NCBI GenBank assembly: GCA_002049495.1
Contig: LLYS01000002.1
Span: 175,034 to 239,033 of the forward strand
DNA length: 64,000 nt
Origin: Epsilonproteobacteria bacterium tcs-49
GTDB lineage: Bacteria > Campylobacterota > Campylobacteria > Campylobacterales > Sulfurovaceae
Direction of reading: 5' to 3'
Shown here: one piece after another, positions 8,717-16,923 of the stretch
How positions within the stretch are numbered: the first letter of the stretch is position 1
Layout of the letters: every line of letters begins with the position of its first letter
Position numbers and translations under genes: made by a program
The notes under the pieces: model-generated
What the model was told of the DNA's origin: nothing
Database searches by the model: none
The model's input: only the letters and a program-made list of their open reading frames with translations

Positions 8717-9677
8717 TATCGCCGCAACACTCGTGATCTTTGCGGAGTTGACCTACTATCTGCTGATCGCCCAGACGGGGATTGTGGAGTATCTGCACTC
8801 CGATATCTACAGCGTCGCGCCGCTGCCCCTTGGGGGGATCGTCGGCTCCCTGGGAGTCGCGTTTTTACCCCTGGGGCTTCGGGGCAAACTGCTGCTGGTT
8901 CTGGCCGTGCAAACGGGCATGAGTCTGTTCTATCCCGAGTTCAACGCCGCGGGCTTGTTTGTCCTGGGACTGGGAGTCGGTGGGGCCGCCCCGCTGGTGG
9001 TCATGCTCAGCGGCCGGGTCAAAAGCGGATATATCGCTGCGGCGCTGATCGCCTCCTATGCGGTGGGAACGCTGCTGTTTAACGGTATCGCCCCCATGCA
9101 CCGCATGCCCCTGGGAGTAGCGCTCGCGGCGCTGGGGTTTGGGGCGGCGCTTTTTATCAAACCCGTCGCTTCGCTGACCCAACCGGTCAAAACGTCGGCC
9201 CACTCCCTGCTGCTGATGGCTACCTGGGTTTTTCTGGATTCGGCGCTGTTTGAAACCCTCTCCAGAGAACCCGAGATCGCTATATGGCGGGGGGGATACA
9301 CGGCTGAAATCGTTTTTTTCCACGGCGTCGGGGTGGTGGCGGCACTGCTGCTGCCGCTGAGTGAGATCCGCAGGGAGACGGTGATCTTTGCACTGTTTGC
9401 GCTGAGTTATCTGCTGTATTTTTTGCACGAACCCTGGCTGCTCAGCGTCGCTTATCCCTTCGTGATCTCTTTTTACAATATGACGATTTTGCAAACCCTG
9501 CGCAGATTGCGCGGGGCAAAACGTATCGGCGTGTATATGGTGGCTATCGGCTGGCTGGCTTCGGGGGCGGGGCTGCTTAGCGCCTTGGAACACTGTATCA
9601 TCTATCTGCCCACGATTATGGCGCTGGGAGCGATGCTTAAGCCCCCCGTTTCATTTCAATTAAGGAGTAAATCATGA
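8709..9677 (+). CDS. Polytopic membrane protein of unknown function
   Basis: 322 residues from ATG 8709, chosen because GGAGG lies 3 bases ahead at 8701-8705; the frame is open further upstream. It overlaps the oxidase-like gene by 8 bases and the yceI gene by 4. About 10 hydrophobic helices, few charges, with glycine-rich segments (GLGVGGAAPLVVML) reminiscent of a shortened MFS fold, but no MFS signature. The position between the oxidase-like protein and YceI, with overlapping ends, says the three are co-translated. I do not recognise the family. Confidence 0.75.
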   Translation: MHSIAATLVIFAELTYYLLIAQTGIVEYLHSDIYSVAPLPLGGIVGSLGVAFLPLGLRGKLLLVLAVQTGMSLFYPEFNAAGLFVLGLGVGGAAPLVVMLSGRVKSGYIAAALIASYAVGTLLFNGIAPMHRMPLGVALAALGFGAALFIKPVASLTQPVKTSAHSLLLMATWVFLDSALFETLSREPEIAIWRGGYTAEIVFFHGVGVVAALLLPLSEIRRETVIFALFALSYLLYFLHEPWLLSVAYPFVISFYNMTILQTLRRLRGAKRIGVYMVAIGWLASGAGLLSALEHCIIYLPTIMALGAMLKPPVSFQLRSKS

Positions 9678-10195
9678 AAAAACTGTTTCTAAGTATTATC
9701 TTTGCTGCGCAGGTGCTTTTTGCCGCGCAGGTACAGATCCAAAGCGGTATGGTCAAAGCGCATACGGAGGTCTTCGGCGATAGCGATATCGATCCCGTTT
9801 CCAAAACGTTTGAGGCGGATCTGCGGATGCCCGCGGGGATGCGGAGCCTGCGGGGGGTGATCTTGACCAAAGTGCTGGACCTGCGCAGCGATAACGCTTC
9901 CAGGGATGAACATATGCATGAACTCTTTGAGTATGAACAATATCCCGATATCCGCTACGAGATCAAGGAGTTGGTTGCGCAAAAACAGGGTTATGAGATT
10001 CGGGGCGTCTTGACCATGCACGGCGTTTCCAAAGCGGTCACCACAACCGCCGAACCCGTAGAGGGCGCTTCCCGCTCGCTGAAAGGCGAGTTTTCGGTGC
10101 TGCTGACGGATTACGGGATGGAGCCGCCGAAACTGCTTTTTCTAAGCGTGCGCAACCGGGTCGATATCGCTTACCGCTTTGTCTTTGACAAGTAA
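9674..10195 (+). CDS. YceI family periplasmic protein
   Basis: 173 residues with a signal peptide of about 18 residues (MKKLFLSIIFAAQVLFAAQ). The mature part has YceI/lipocalin-like features: VQIQSGMVKAHTEVFGDSDI at the start, FEADLRMPAGMRSLRGV, then YEQYPDIRYEIKEL and the VLTMHGVSKAVTT strand typical of the family. YceI proteins are beta-barrels that bind polyisoprenoids or quinones in the periplasm. Its place directly after an oxidase-like protein and two membrane proteins fits a redox or isoprenoid role. It overlaps the upstream gene by 4 bases and is 3 bases from the next. Confidence 0.88.
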   Translation: MKKLFLSIIFAAQVLFAAQVQIQSGMVKAHTEVFGDSDIDPVSKTFEADLRMPAGMRSLRGVILTKVLDLRSDNASRDEHMHELFEYEQYPDIRYEIKELVAQKQGYEIRGVLTMHGVSKAVTTTAEPVEGASRSLKGEFSVLLTDYGMEPPKLLFLSVRNRVDIAYRFVFDK

Positions 10196-10198
10196 GCG

Positions 10199-10948
10199 AT
10201 GCAAAGCTACACAAAGCGTACGATCACGTTAGGGTGCGACAAGCCGGTACCGCAGCTGCGCTTTGTGCAACTCAGCGATCTGCACCTAAGCAGCGATACC
10301 GATCCCCAAAGGGTCGCACAAATCGTCAAGGAGTGCAACGCGGCGAAGCCGGAGTTTATCCTCATAACCGGGGATCTGGTTGATTGTGATCCGTCGCTTC
10401 TGCTGCCGGTGCTGCACCGCCTTGGCGGGCTCCAAAGCCCCGTATACTACGTCAGCGGTAACCATGATCTGTTTTACGGGATGCGGAAATTGCGCAGGAT
10501 ATTAAACGGGTTTGGTTTTGTCTGCTTGGATAACAGATCGGTGCGGTTACGCTATAATGAAAAAGAGATTATTTTAGCCGGTATCGCCGACCGCTTCGCG
10601 CGGTTTTTCGCCTATCCCCGCCGTTTGCCGCAAATCACCGCGTCAAAGGATACGGCGGTGATCTTTTGCGCCCACCAGCCCAAAGATTACAAGATAGCGC
10701 AAAAGGCGGGAGCGTCGGTTTTTGTCTGCGGGCATACCCACGGCGGGCAGATATATCCTTTCCACCTTCTTGTGCGTTTGGTACAACCCTACCTTTCGGG
10801 GCTGCACCGTTTCAAGGGGATGTGGATCTATGTCAATAACGGTTTGGGAACATGGGGGATAAAACACCGGTACAAAGCCAAAGCGGAGATAGCACAGTTT
10901 GTACTGAAACAGGGGGAGATCGATGAGGTTGCTGCTGGTAGAAGATGA
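10199..10948 (+). CDS. Metallophosphoesterase (YkuE-like)
   Basis: 249 residues with every calcineurin-type metal motif: SDLHLSSDTD near 29, TGDLVDCD near 61, SGNHDLFYG near 88, CAHQPKDY and CGHTHGGQIYPF. The HGGQ ending and the length fit the YkuE/YaeI group, which hydrolyse lipid-linked phosphates such as lipid A precursors or phosphatidate. No N-terminal membrane anchor is seen, unlike many members. It starts 3 bases after yceI and overlaps the response regulator gene by 26 bases. Substrate not known. Confidence 0.88.
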   Translation: MQSYTKRTITLGCDKPVPQLRFVQLSDLHLSSDTDPQRVAQIVKECNAAKPEFILITGDLVDCDPSLLLPVLHRLGGLQSPVYYVSGNHDLFYGMRKLRRILNGFGFVCLDNRSVRLRYNEKEIILAGIADRFARFFAYPRRLPQITASKDTAVIFCAHQPKDYKIAQKAGASVFVCGHTHGGQIYPFHLLVRLVQPYLSGLHRFKGMWIYVNNGLGTWGIKHRYKAKAEIAQFVLKQGEIDEVAAGRR

Positions 10949-11594
10949 TAAAAAGATCGCCAAAACCCTGCAGCGGGGATTGCAGGAGGAGTATTACAGC
11001 GTCGACGTAAGCCATGACGGTAAAGAGGGGCTCTATCTGGCAACGACCAATGAATACGACGTGATCTTGCTGGATCTGATGCTGCCCTCGATGGACGGGG
11101 TGAACCTTTGTAAAGCATTGCGCCGAAAACGGGTGCATACGCCGGTGATCATGTTGACCGCAAAGGGCGAGATCGAAGAGCGTATCGAGGGGCTTGACAG
11201 CGGGGCGAACGATTATCTGCCAAAACCCTTTGCCTTTGAGGAGCTGCTTGCGCGCATCCGCGTACAGCTGCGCACTCCCGAACAAGGCGGCGATACGCTG
11301 CAGGTTGCCGATCTGGTACTTGATCGCGGGAAAAAACAGGTGTCGCGCGGGGGTGTGCCGATCCGCCTGACGGCAAAGGAGTTTGCCCTGCTGGAGTATC
11401 TGCTGCGCAGAAAAAACGCGGTCGTTTCCGAAGGGATGATCCGGGAAAATATCCAGTCTCTGGATGAAGACAGTAGCAGCAACGTCATCAGCGTTTATAT
11501 CTACCGCTTGCGCAACAAGATCGACAAACCCTTCGACAAACCGCTTATCCATACGCTGCGGGGCATCGGCTACCGGGTGGGCGAAGATGTATAA
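10923..11594 (+). CDS. OmpR-family response regulator
   Basis: 223 residues. Receiver domain 1-115 with acidic pair EDD at 7-9, phospho-acceptor Asp in VILLDLMLP (about 51) and Lys in PKPFAFEEL. The C-terminal winged helix is of OmpR/PhoB type (RLTAKEFALLEYLL and NVISVYIYRLRNKIDK). It overlaps the phosphatase gene before it and the kinase gene after it by 8 bases, so it forms a pair with that kinase. Similarity in style to CusR/heavy-metal regulators makes a metal or envelope-redox signal plausible, supported only by context (DsbD, metal permease). Confidence 0.92.
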   Translation: MRLLLVEDDKKIAKTLQRGLQEEYYSVDVSHDGKEGLYLATTNEYDVILLDLMLPSMDGVNLCKALRRKRVHTPVIMLTAKGEIEERIEGLDSGANDYLPKPFAFEELLARIRVQLRTPEQGGDTLQVADLVLDRGKKQVSRGGVPIRLTAKEFALLEYLLRRKNAVVSEGMIRENIQSLDEDSSSNVISVYIYRLRNKIDKPFDKPLIHTLRGIGYRVGEDV

Positions 11595-12948
11595 AACTCT
11601 CTCCATCAAAACCCGGCTGCTGCTTTACGGCATCGCTATCCAAGCGGGGGTTTTGCTGCTGTTTGGGTACAGTCTTTATAAAACGCTGGAGCTCAGCAGC
11701 AAGGAGCGGCTGCAAACATCTTTGAAAGTAATTGTGCTGGATATCTACGACGATCTGGCCGAACATACACAAATCGAGGATATCGAACTTGACGAGGAGG
11801 GGGAGTATGAGTTTACCCCCCTTTTTATGCGGGTCAGCCGCGTCGTAGAGGGAGGGTTGCAAACGGTCAAAGCTACCGCTTTCCCCGAGGAGGTCGCTTC
11901 CGTTGAGCCCTCGAAGCTGCCCTTGCGAAAAGTACGCTTTAGCCAAAGCGGCAGCTATATCACCGCAGCGCTTCGGGTCCGTCTGGCGGGAGAAGAGCTG
12001 CTTATCGAAACGGCGACTTCGTACAAACTGTTAAACGATACGCTCAAAAACCTCTTTTACAGCCTCGCGTTTATTACCCCCATCATTTTACTGTTTGCCA
12101 CGCTGGGGGCGAAATTTCTGATCCGGCGCTCCTTCGCCCCGGTGCGGGAGTTGATCACGCGGCTGCGCGGCATCGAAGCGAACAACCTCTCCAGTCGCCT
12201 TCCCCTGCGGGGCAGCGAAGATGAGATCGATGCGCTCAGCAAAGAGATCAACGGCGTTTTGACGCGCCTGGAGGAAGCTTTTGAGCGGGTTTCGCAATTT
12301 AGCGGCGATATCTCCCATGAACTCAAAACCCCCCTGACGGCGATGCGAAGCGAATTAGAGATCACCCTGCGCAAACCCAGGCAGCGCCAAGAGTACGAAG
12401 AGGTGATGCGCAGCGCCCTCGAAGAGATCGGGACGATCGAAGAGATTGTGCACAACCTTTTATTTCTTTCCCGGGCAAAGCTGCAGAGGAATCTGCCCAA
12501 AGAGCGGGTGGAACTTGGCACTTTATTGTCGCAGCAGTGCCGTCTTTTGCAAGATCAAGCGCAACAAAGGGGGGTGGCGCTGCGGCTGCGGGGAGTTGGG
12601 GAAGTGTTTGTCCGCGGCTACGAGCGGCTCATCAAGATCGCGCTGTATAACGTGATCCACAACGCGATTCTTTATAGCGACAGGGGAACGGCGGTTGCGG
12701 TGACGCTGGGAAAAAGAGGGGGCAGAGCCTGCGTCACAGTCAGCGACGAGGGGGTCGGAATCGACGCCGAGCATCTTGCGCACGTGACCAAAAGTTTTTA
12801 CCGGGTTGACCGCAGCAGAACCAGGCATACGGGCGGTTCCGGATTGGGATTGGCGATCGTGCAAAAGATCATGGAACAGCACGGCGGAAAGCTCGAGCTC
12901 GAGAGCCAAAAGGGAGTGGGAACGGTCGTAACGCTGCTATGGGAATAA
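11587..12948 (+). CDS. Membrane sensor histidine kinase (CusS-like class)
   Basis: 453 residues from ATG 11587. TM1 about 10-30, a periplasmic sensor of ~115 residues with an acidic stretch (IEDIELDEEGEYEF), TM2 about 157-177, HAMP (RRSFAPVRELITRLRGIEAN), H-box FSGDISHELKTPLTAMRSE with the phospho-His, then N, G1 and G2 boxes (NVIHNAILY, DEGVGI, GGSGLGLAIV). It is the partner of the response regulator it overlaps. The H-box wording is close to that of heavy-metal sensor kinases. The frame is open upstream to 11464, but that would sit far inside the regulator gene. Confidence 0.92.
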   Translation: MYKTLSIKTRLLLYGIAIQAGVLLLFGYSLYKTLELSSKERLQTSLKVIVLDIYDDLAEHTQIEDIELDEEGEYEFTPLFMRVSRVVEGGLQTVKATAFPEEVASVEPSKLPLRKVRFSQSGSYITAALRVRLAGEELLIETATSYKLLNDTLKNLFYSLAFITPIILLFATLGAKFLIRRSFAPVRELITRLRGIEANNLSSRLPLRGSEDEIDALSKEINGVLTRLEEAFERVSQFSGDISHELKTPLTAMRSELEITLRKPRQRQEYEEVMRSALEEIGTIEEIVHNLLFLSRAKLQRNLPKERVELGTLLSQQCRLLQDQAQQRGVALRLRGVGEVFVRGYERLIKIALYNVIHNAILYSDRGTAVAVTLGKRGGRACVTVSDEGVGIDAEHLAHVTKSFYRVDRSRTRHTGGSGLGLAIVQKIMEQHGGKLELESQKGVGTVVTLLWE

Positions 12949-12999
12949 AAGCTCAAATATGATACTATCATTACTAAATTTTATAATTGGAGCGATTTT

Positions 13000-14679
13000 A
13001 TGATACGAGTGATTCTATCTTTCTTTCTTCTGTTCGTGACCGCTCAGGCAGAGTTTCTCCAGCCCGAAGAAGCGTTTAACGTGGCGTTTGAGAAAAGTGA
13101 GCAGGGCGTCAAAGCCACGGTCGAGCTTGGCCGTGACGATATCTACCTCTATGATGAGCAGTTGAAAGTCTATCTGCAAAAAGAGGGCAAAAAGCAAGAG
13201 ATCACCAAAAAGCTCATGCTTCCCGAACCGGTGGAGTACGACGGTTTTATCGTGCATTTTAAAAACCCCGAGATCGTGATCCCCGCGTCCCTTTACCGGG
13301 GGGCGAAAAGCATTGTCGTCGGCTATCAGGGGTGCTCGAAAAAGGGGTTGTGCTATGCGCCCATGGAGGCAAGCTACACCCTAGAAACCGCCCCCGCGGC
13401 CGCCGCGCCGGTATCTGAGAGCGACAGTATCACCCAAACCCTGCAAGAAGGCAACATCTTTTTGGTGCTGGCGACCTTTTTCGGCTTTGGCTTGCTGCTT
13501 TCGCTGACCCCTTGCGTTTTCCCCATGATCCCGATCCTGTCCAGCATTATCGTCAGCCATTCGGGCAAGGGAAAACAGATGGATGCCAAGCGCGGCTTTT
13601 TCCTTTCGGTGGTCTATGTATTGGCTATGAGTGCGGCGTATACCATCGCCGGGGTGATCGCCGGGCTTTTCGGCGCCAATTTGCAAGCGGCGCTGCAAAA
13701 CCCCTTCGTCATCGTTATCTTCGCGGCGATCTTCGTGGCGCTGGCGTTTTCCATGTTTGGCTACTACAAGATCGAAATCCCCCAATCCTGGCAAAACAAG
13801 ATCAATAAAACCGCCGAGAGCGAATCCAAGCAGGGGGTCAAAGGCGTAGCGGTGATGGGCTTTCTCTCCGCGCTTATCGTCGGTCCCTGCGTCGCTCCGC
13901 CGCTGGCGGGGGCGCTTGTGTATATCGGCCAGACGGGGGATGCGTTCCTCGGCGGCGCCGCGCTGTTTGTGATGAGTATCGGGATGGGGATGCCGCTGCT
14001 GCTCGTGGGCGCGGGCGCGGGGAAATTCATGCCCAAACCCGGCGGCTGGATGGACCGCGTTTCCAAAGCGTTTGGCGTCATCATGCTTGCCGTGGCGATC
14101 TGGATGCTTGATCGTATCTTGCCGCCGATGATTACGATGCTGCTGTGGTCGGCGCTGCTGCTGGGGACGGCGTATTTCCTCGGCGCGCACAAACTGCACA
14201 AGCACCTTAAACCCTCCAAACTGCTCGGTCTCATTTTTGCCCTGTACGGGATCGCGCTGCTCGTGGGAGCCTTTAGCGGGGCGACCAACCCCCTCAATCC
14301 GCTGCAAAAGTTTTACGGCGAGCAGACCAAAGCCCTGGAGTTTCAAAAGGTAAAAACCCTCGATGAGATCAAAGCGATCGCGGCTACGTCGCAAAAACCG
14401 GTGATGATCGATTTCTATGCCGATTGGTGCGTCAGCTGCAAAGAGCTTGAACATATCACCTTTAAAGACCCCGCCGTTCAGATGAGCCTGTCCAACTTTG
14501 TGCTGCTTAAAGCCGACGTGACCAAAAACAGCGCTGCGGACAAGGAGATGATGAAAGCCTACGGCGTGTTCGGACCGCCCGCGCTGATCTTTTATAAAGA
14601 GGGCAAGCTGATGCAAAACAAGATTATCGGCTATAAAGACCCCGAAGCCTTTTTACGGTTTATCGGGGAAAATTTCTAA
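13000..14679 (+). CDS. dsbD: Thiol:disulfide interchange protein DsbD
   Basis: 559 residues with all three DsbD parts. Signal peptide (residues 1-17); N-terminal alpha domain with the redox pair in QGCSKKGLCYAPM; membrane beta domain with LTPCVFPMIPILSS and GPCVAPPLAG, whose cysteines shuttle electrons across the membrane; C-terminal thioredoxin-like gamma domain with DFYADWCVSCKELE. It carries reducing power from cytoplasmic thioredoxin to periplasmic proteins, notably for cytochrome c maturation and disulfide repair. It follows the kinase gene by 51 bases, with TATAAT at 12982-12987 as a possible separate promoter element, and is 9 bases from the M48 gene. Confidence 0.95.
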   Translation: MIRVILSFFLLFVTAQAEFLQPEEAFNVAFEKSEQGVKATVELGRDDIYLYDEQLKVYLQKEGKKQEITKKLMLPEPVEYDGFIVHFKNPEIVIPASLYRGAKSIVVGYQGCSKKGLCYAPMEASYTLETAPAAAAPVSESDSITQTLQEGNIFLVLATFFGFGLLLSLTPCVFPMIPILSSIIVSHSGKGKQMDAKRGFFLSVVYVLAMSAAYTIAGVIAGLFGANLQAALQNPFVIVIFAAIFVALAFSMFGYYKIEIPQSWQNKINKTAESESKQGVKGVAVMGFLSALIVGPCVAPPLAGALVYIGQTGDAFLGGAALFVMSIGMGMPLLLVGAGAGKFMPKPGGWMDRVSKAFGVIMLAVAIWMLDRILPPMITMLLWSALLLGTAYFLGAHKLHKHLKPSKLLGLIFALYGIALLVGAFSGATNPLNPLQKFYGEQTKALEFQKVKTLDEIKAIAATSQKPVMIDFYADWCVSCKELEHITFKDPAVQMSLSNFVLLKADVTKNSAADKEMMKAYGVFGPPALIFYKEGKLMQNKIIGYKDPEAFLRFIGENF

Positions 14680-14688
14680 GGATAACGT

Positions 14689-15498
14689 GTGAAAAAAACG
14701 GTTTTATCGGCGCTGCTGCTTGCGGTGGCGCTCACGGTTGCGGGGTGTTCCAAAGCCCCCATAACGGGTAGAGACCAACTCATTATGATCGACGCAAAGC
14801 AGGAGATGGCTTTGGGGGTGAAAGCTTCCAAAGAGGTGATGGAGCAAAACAAAGAAACACTCGATAAAAACAAGGCGCTTTTAAAACGGGTGCGAACCAT
14901 CGGCCTGCGCATCGCCAAAAAAGCGGACAGGTATGTCAAAGAGGCGGGACTTCCGCCCTTCGAGTGGGAGTTTCACACCATAGCCGAACCCGAAACCCTC
15001 AACGCCTTCTGCCTGCCCGGCGGCAAAGTGTTTGTCTACAGCGGGATCACGGAAGCGGCAAAAAATGATGCACAGCTTGCTACGGTTATGGCCCACGAGA
15101 TCGCCCACGCTATCGCCCGCCACGGGGCCGAGCGCATGAGCAGCAATATGCTGATCCAGCTTGGCGGGGCGGTGACCGTAGCGGTGAGTTCACACCGCGA
15201 CCTCTCCGTTTCCACCATGCAAACGATCAGTATCGCTTACGGCGTGGGGTCGGGACTGGGGATGCTCAGCCACAGCCGCACCCAGGAGAACGAAGCGGAT
15301 TATCTGGGTTTGATGATTATGGCCGAGGCGGGGTACGACCCCAGGGAAAGTTTGCAGTTTTGGAAAAATATGCAAGCCAAGGACACAAAACAGCGGCAGT
15401 TGGAATTTCTCTCCACCCACCCGATGCCGAAAACCCGCATCGAAGCGATGCAAAAAGCGATGCCCGAAGCGCTGGCACGCTATAAACACTCCAGATAA
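14689..15498 (+). CDS. M48 family metallopeptidase lipoprotein
   Basis: 269 residues from GTG 14689. Lipoprotein signal peptide ending in the lipobox VAGC (Cys20). The zinc site is MAHEIAHAIARHGAER (HExxH) with a downstream Glu in ENEADYLGL. The architecture is that of BepA/LoiP-like periplasmic proteases that clear misfolded outer-membrane proteins. No TPR domain is present, so it is closer to LoiP/YcaL. It sits 9 bases behind dsbD and is followed by an intrinsic terminator, so it closes the unit. Confidence 0.9.
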   Translation: MKKTVLSALLLAVALTVAGCSKAPITGRDQLIMIDAKQEMALGVKASKEVMEQNKETLDKNKALLKRVRTIGLRIAKKADRYVKEAGLPPFEWEFHTIAEPETLNAFCLPGGKVFVYSGITEAAKNDAQLATVMAHEIAHAIARHGAERMSSNMLIQLGGAVTVAVSSHRDLSVSTMQTISIAYGVGSGLGMLSHSRTQENEADYLGLMIMAEAGYDPRESLQFWKNMQAKDTKQRQLEFLSTHPMPKTRIEAMQKAMPEALARYKHSR

Positions 15499-15519
15499 CC
15501 CCTCTATCCCTCTTTGCGT

Positions 15520-15540
15520 AAAAGGGCTTTCGCCCTTTTT
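15520..15540 (+). terminator. Intrinsic terminator after the M48 gene
   Basis: AAAGGGC, loop TTTC and GCCCTTT form a stem that runs into TTTTT at 15536-15540. It ends the co-directional run that starts near 5483. Confidence 0.85.
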
Positions 15541-15574
15541 CATAACGGAAAAAATATTTGCGGAAATTTTTTAT

Positions 15575-15587
15575 TGACTAAAGGTCT
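15575..15587. promoter_or_regulatory. Imperfect copy of the TetR-type operator
   Basis: TGACT-AAA-GGTCT resembles the perfect palindrome 43 bases downstream (TGACC-CAC-GGTCA), matching TGAC and GGTC with the same 3-base centre. It overlaps a TTGACT that could be a -35 box. Probable second site for the adjacent TetR regulator. Confidence 0.45.
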
Positions 15588-15617
15588 ATTTAAGAAAAAA
15601 ACCGTTATTATTTTAAT

Positions 15618-15630
15618 TGACCCACGGTCA
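15618..15630. promoter_or_regulatory. Palindromic operator upstream of the tetR gene
   Basis: Perfect inverted repeat TGACC-CAC-GGTCA located 27 bases before the GTG start of the TetR gene. Size, symmetry and place fit a TetR-family autoregulatory operator controlling the efflux locus. It has not been tested; the assignment is inference. Confidence 0.55.
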
Positions 15631-15656
15631 GTAATACCACTTGAAGGTTGCATTCA

Positions 15657-16262
15657 GTGCCTAAAATCGTAGATAAAACCCAAAGGCGAAATGAGATAGC
15701 TCAGCTTTCCAAAGATCTGCTTTTGGATCGGGGGATCGCGAAAATTACCGTTTCCGAAGTTGCCGCACACGTGGGTATCGGGAAGGGAACAATTTACCAG
15801 TATTTTAAAAGCAAAGAGGATATCGTCTTTGCGATTATCGACGCGTTTATTCAAGATGAGCTCGCTACGATGCGTTCACGGATGTATCAGTGTGAAAGCA
15901 TCAAGGAAAAACTTTATATCTATTATGATTTTTTGCTCAACATTAACGAGCCGGAACGACAAAAACAGTTTAACGGGTACCTTGAGTATCTATCCATAGC
16001 AATTTCCTCCAATGATGAAGCGATGGCACAATTTAACAAAGAGTGCAGAAGACAGTTTAAGGGCTTGCTTGAAAGCGTGATCGACGAAGCGATACAAAAG
16101 GGTCAAATCATCCCTGAATCCAGGGAGTTGGTGATGGGGCTTTATGCCGTTGAGAAGGGCTTTGCCGTTTTGGGCGGTACGGAGACCGATCTGGATATCT
16201 CCCATGAGATCAAAGGGTTTATCGACGGAATTTTAGAAGTGATTCAAGGGCAAAAACGGTGA
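15657..16262 (+). CDS. TetR/AcrR-family transcriptional repressor
   Basis: 201 residues from GTG 15657, which has GAAGG (15643-15647) at a proper 9-base distance; the TTG at 15648 abuts that SD. Residues about 10-60 hold the TetR helix-turn-helix (ITVSEVAAHVGIGKGTIYQYFKSKEDIV). The rest is a helical ligand domain without close likeness I can name. It starts the locus SMR-DUF2798-TolC-MFP-RND, overlapping the SMR gene by 4 bases (GTGA), and so is expected to repress the efflux genes and itself through the palindromes upstream. Confidence 0.9.
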   Translation: MPKIVDKTQRRNEIAQLSKDLLLDRGIAKITVSEVAAHVGIGKGTIYQYFKSKEDIVFAIIDAFIQDELATMRSRMYQCESIKEKLYIYYDFLLNINEPERQKQFNGYLEYLSIAISSNDEAMAQFNKECRRQFKGLLESVIDEAIQKGQIIPESRELVMGLYAVEKGFAVLGGTETDLDISHEIKGFIDGILEVIQGQKR

Positions 16263-16582
16263 GTTACTGGTTTGCTTTGGGGGCCGCGATTATCTTTGAG
16301 GTCGCGGGAACGATGAGTTTGAAATACTCCACCTTGCAAAACAGCGCACTGTTTATCACGGGAATGATTATCTGTTATGCGCTGAGTTTCGCCTTCATGT
16401 GGTATGCGGTCAAAAAGCTCGACATCTCCGTTGCGTACGCCATCTGGGCGGGGCTGGGGACGGCTTTGATCACCGCCGGCGGCATTGCGGTTTTCAAAGA
16501 GGAGGTTACCATGCTCAAGCTTCTCTTTGTAAGCTGCATTATCGTCGGCGTCGTTGGGCTGCACGCTATAAGTAACCAGTAA
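16259..16582 (+). CDS. Small multidrug resistance (SMR) family transporter
   Basis: 107 residues, four helices, the exact size of EmrE/SugE proteins. The membrane-embedded proton/substrate Glu is E14 (IIFEVAGTMSLKYS). Other family marks are YAIWAGLGTALITAGG and the closing LFVSCIIVGVVGL. It works as an antiparallel dimer exporting cationic compounds or guanidinium. GTG start overlaps the tetR stop by 4 bases, so it is co-translated with its likely regulator. EmrE versus Gdx (SugE) subtype cannot be settled by eye. Confidence 0.9.
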   Translation: MSYWFALGAAIIFEVAGTMSLKYSTLQNSALFITGMIICYALSFAFMWYAVKKLDISVAYAIWAGLGTALITAGGIAVFKEEVTMLKLLFVSCIIVGVVGLHAISNQ

Positions 16583-16621
16583 ACACGATATGAAAGAAGT
16601 CTATTATATTTAGGAGTTTTG

Positions 16622-16855
16622 ATGGTACCTCAAAAGTACAGACGGATACTTTTTGCATTTCTCATGTCGCTGATCATGACCTTTTTGATGAGCTTTATCA
16701 TCACCTATCTCAACCTGGGGTTCGTGGACGATTTTATGCAAAAATGGTCGCTGGCGTTTATCAAGGCGTTTGCGGCGGCATTTCCCATCGTCTTCTTCGT
16801 CGCGCCCGCGGTACAGAAGCTCGTGGATAGATTGGTTGTCAAAGAGTACGAGTAG
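16622..16855 (+). CDS. DUF2798 small membrane protein
   Basis: 77 residues from ATG 16622 (AGGAG at 16612-16616). Two helices (ILFAFLMSLIMTFLMSFIITYL and the second around WSLAFIKAFAAAFPIVFFVAP) with the Pro-rich close KLVDRLV, the layout of DUF2798 proteins. Function is unknown; the family is often found beside regulators and efflux genes, as here. Confidence 0.75.
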   Translation: MVPQKYRRILFAFLMSLIMTFLMSFIITYLNLGFVDDFMQKWSLAFIKAFAAAFPIVFFVAPAVQKLVDRLVVKEYE

Positions 16856-16866
16856 GGGCAAAGAGG

Positions 16867-16923
16867 ATGAAAGTCAAAAGAGTTTACGATAATGAAAATT
16901 ATGATCTAAGGATACAACAATGA
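16867..16923 (+). other. Upstream mini-ORF (18 codons) overlapping the tolC-like start
   Basis: ATG 16867 with AGGGG 8 bases ahead encodes 18 residues beginning MKVKRVYDNENYD and stops at 16921-16923, overlapping the ATG at 16920 by an ATGA junction. The AAGGA used by the tolC-like gene lies inside it. Possible coupling leader; weak evidence. Confidence 0.25.

Noticed and set aside
13381..14616. Open frame of 411 codons antisense to dsbD
   Set aside because: His/Arg/Gln-rich shadow of a membrane protein gene; no SD and no family.
15574..15579. TTGACT as a clear -35 box for tetR
   Set aside because: No acceptable -10 box lies 16-18 bases downstream, so a promoter could not be assigned with confidence.
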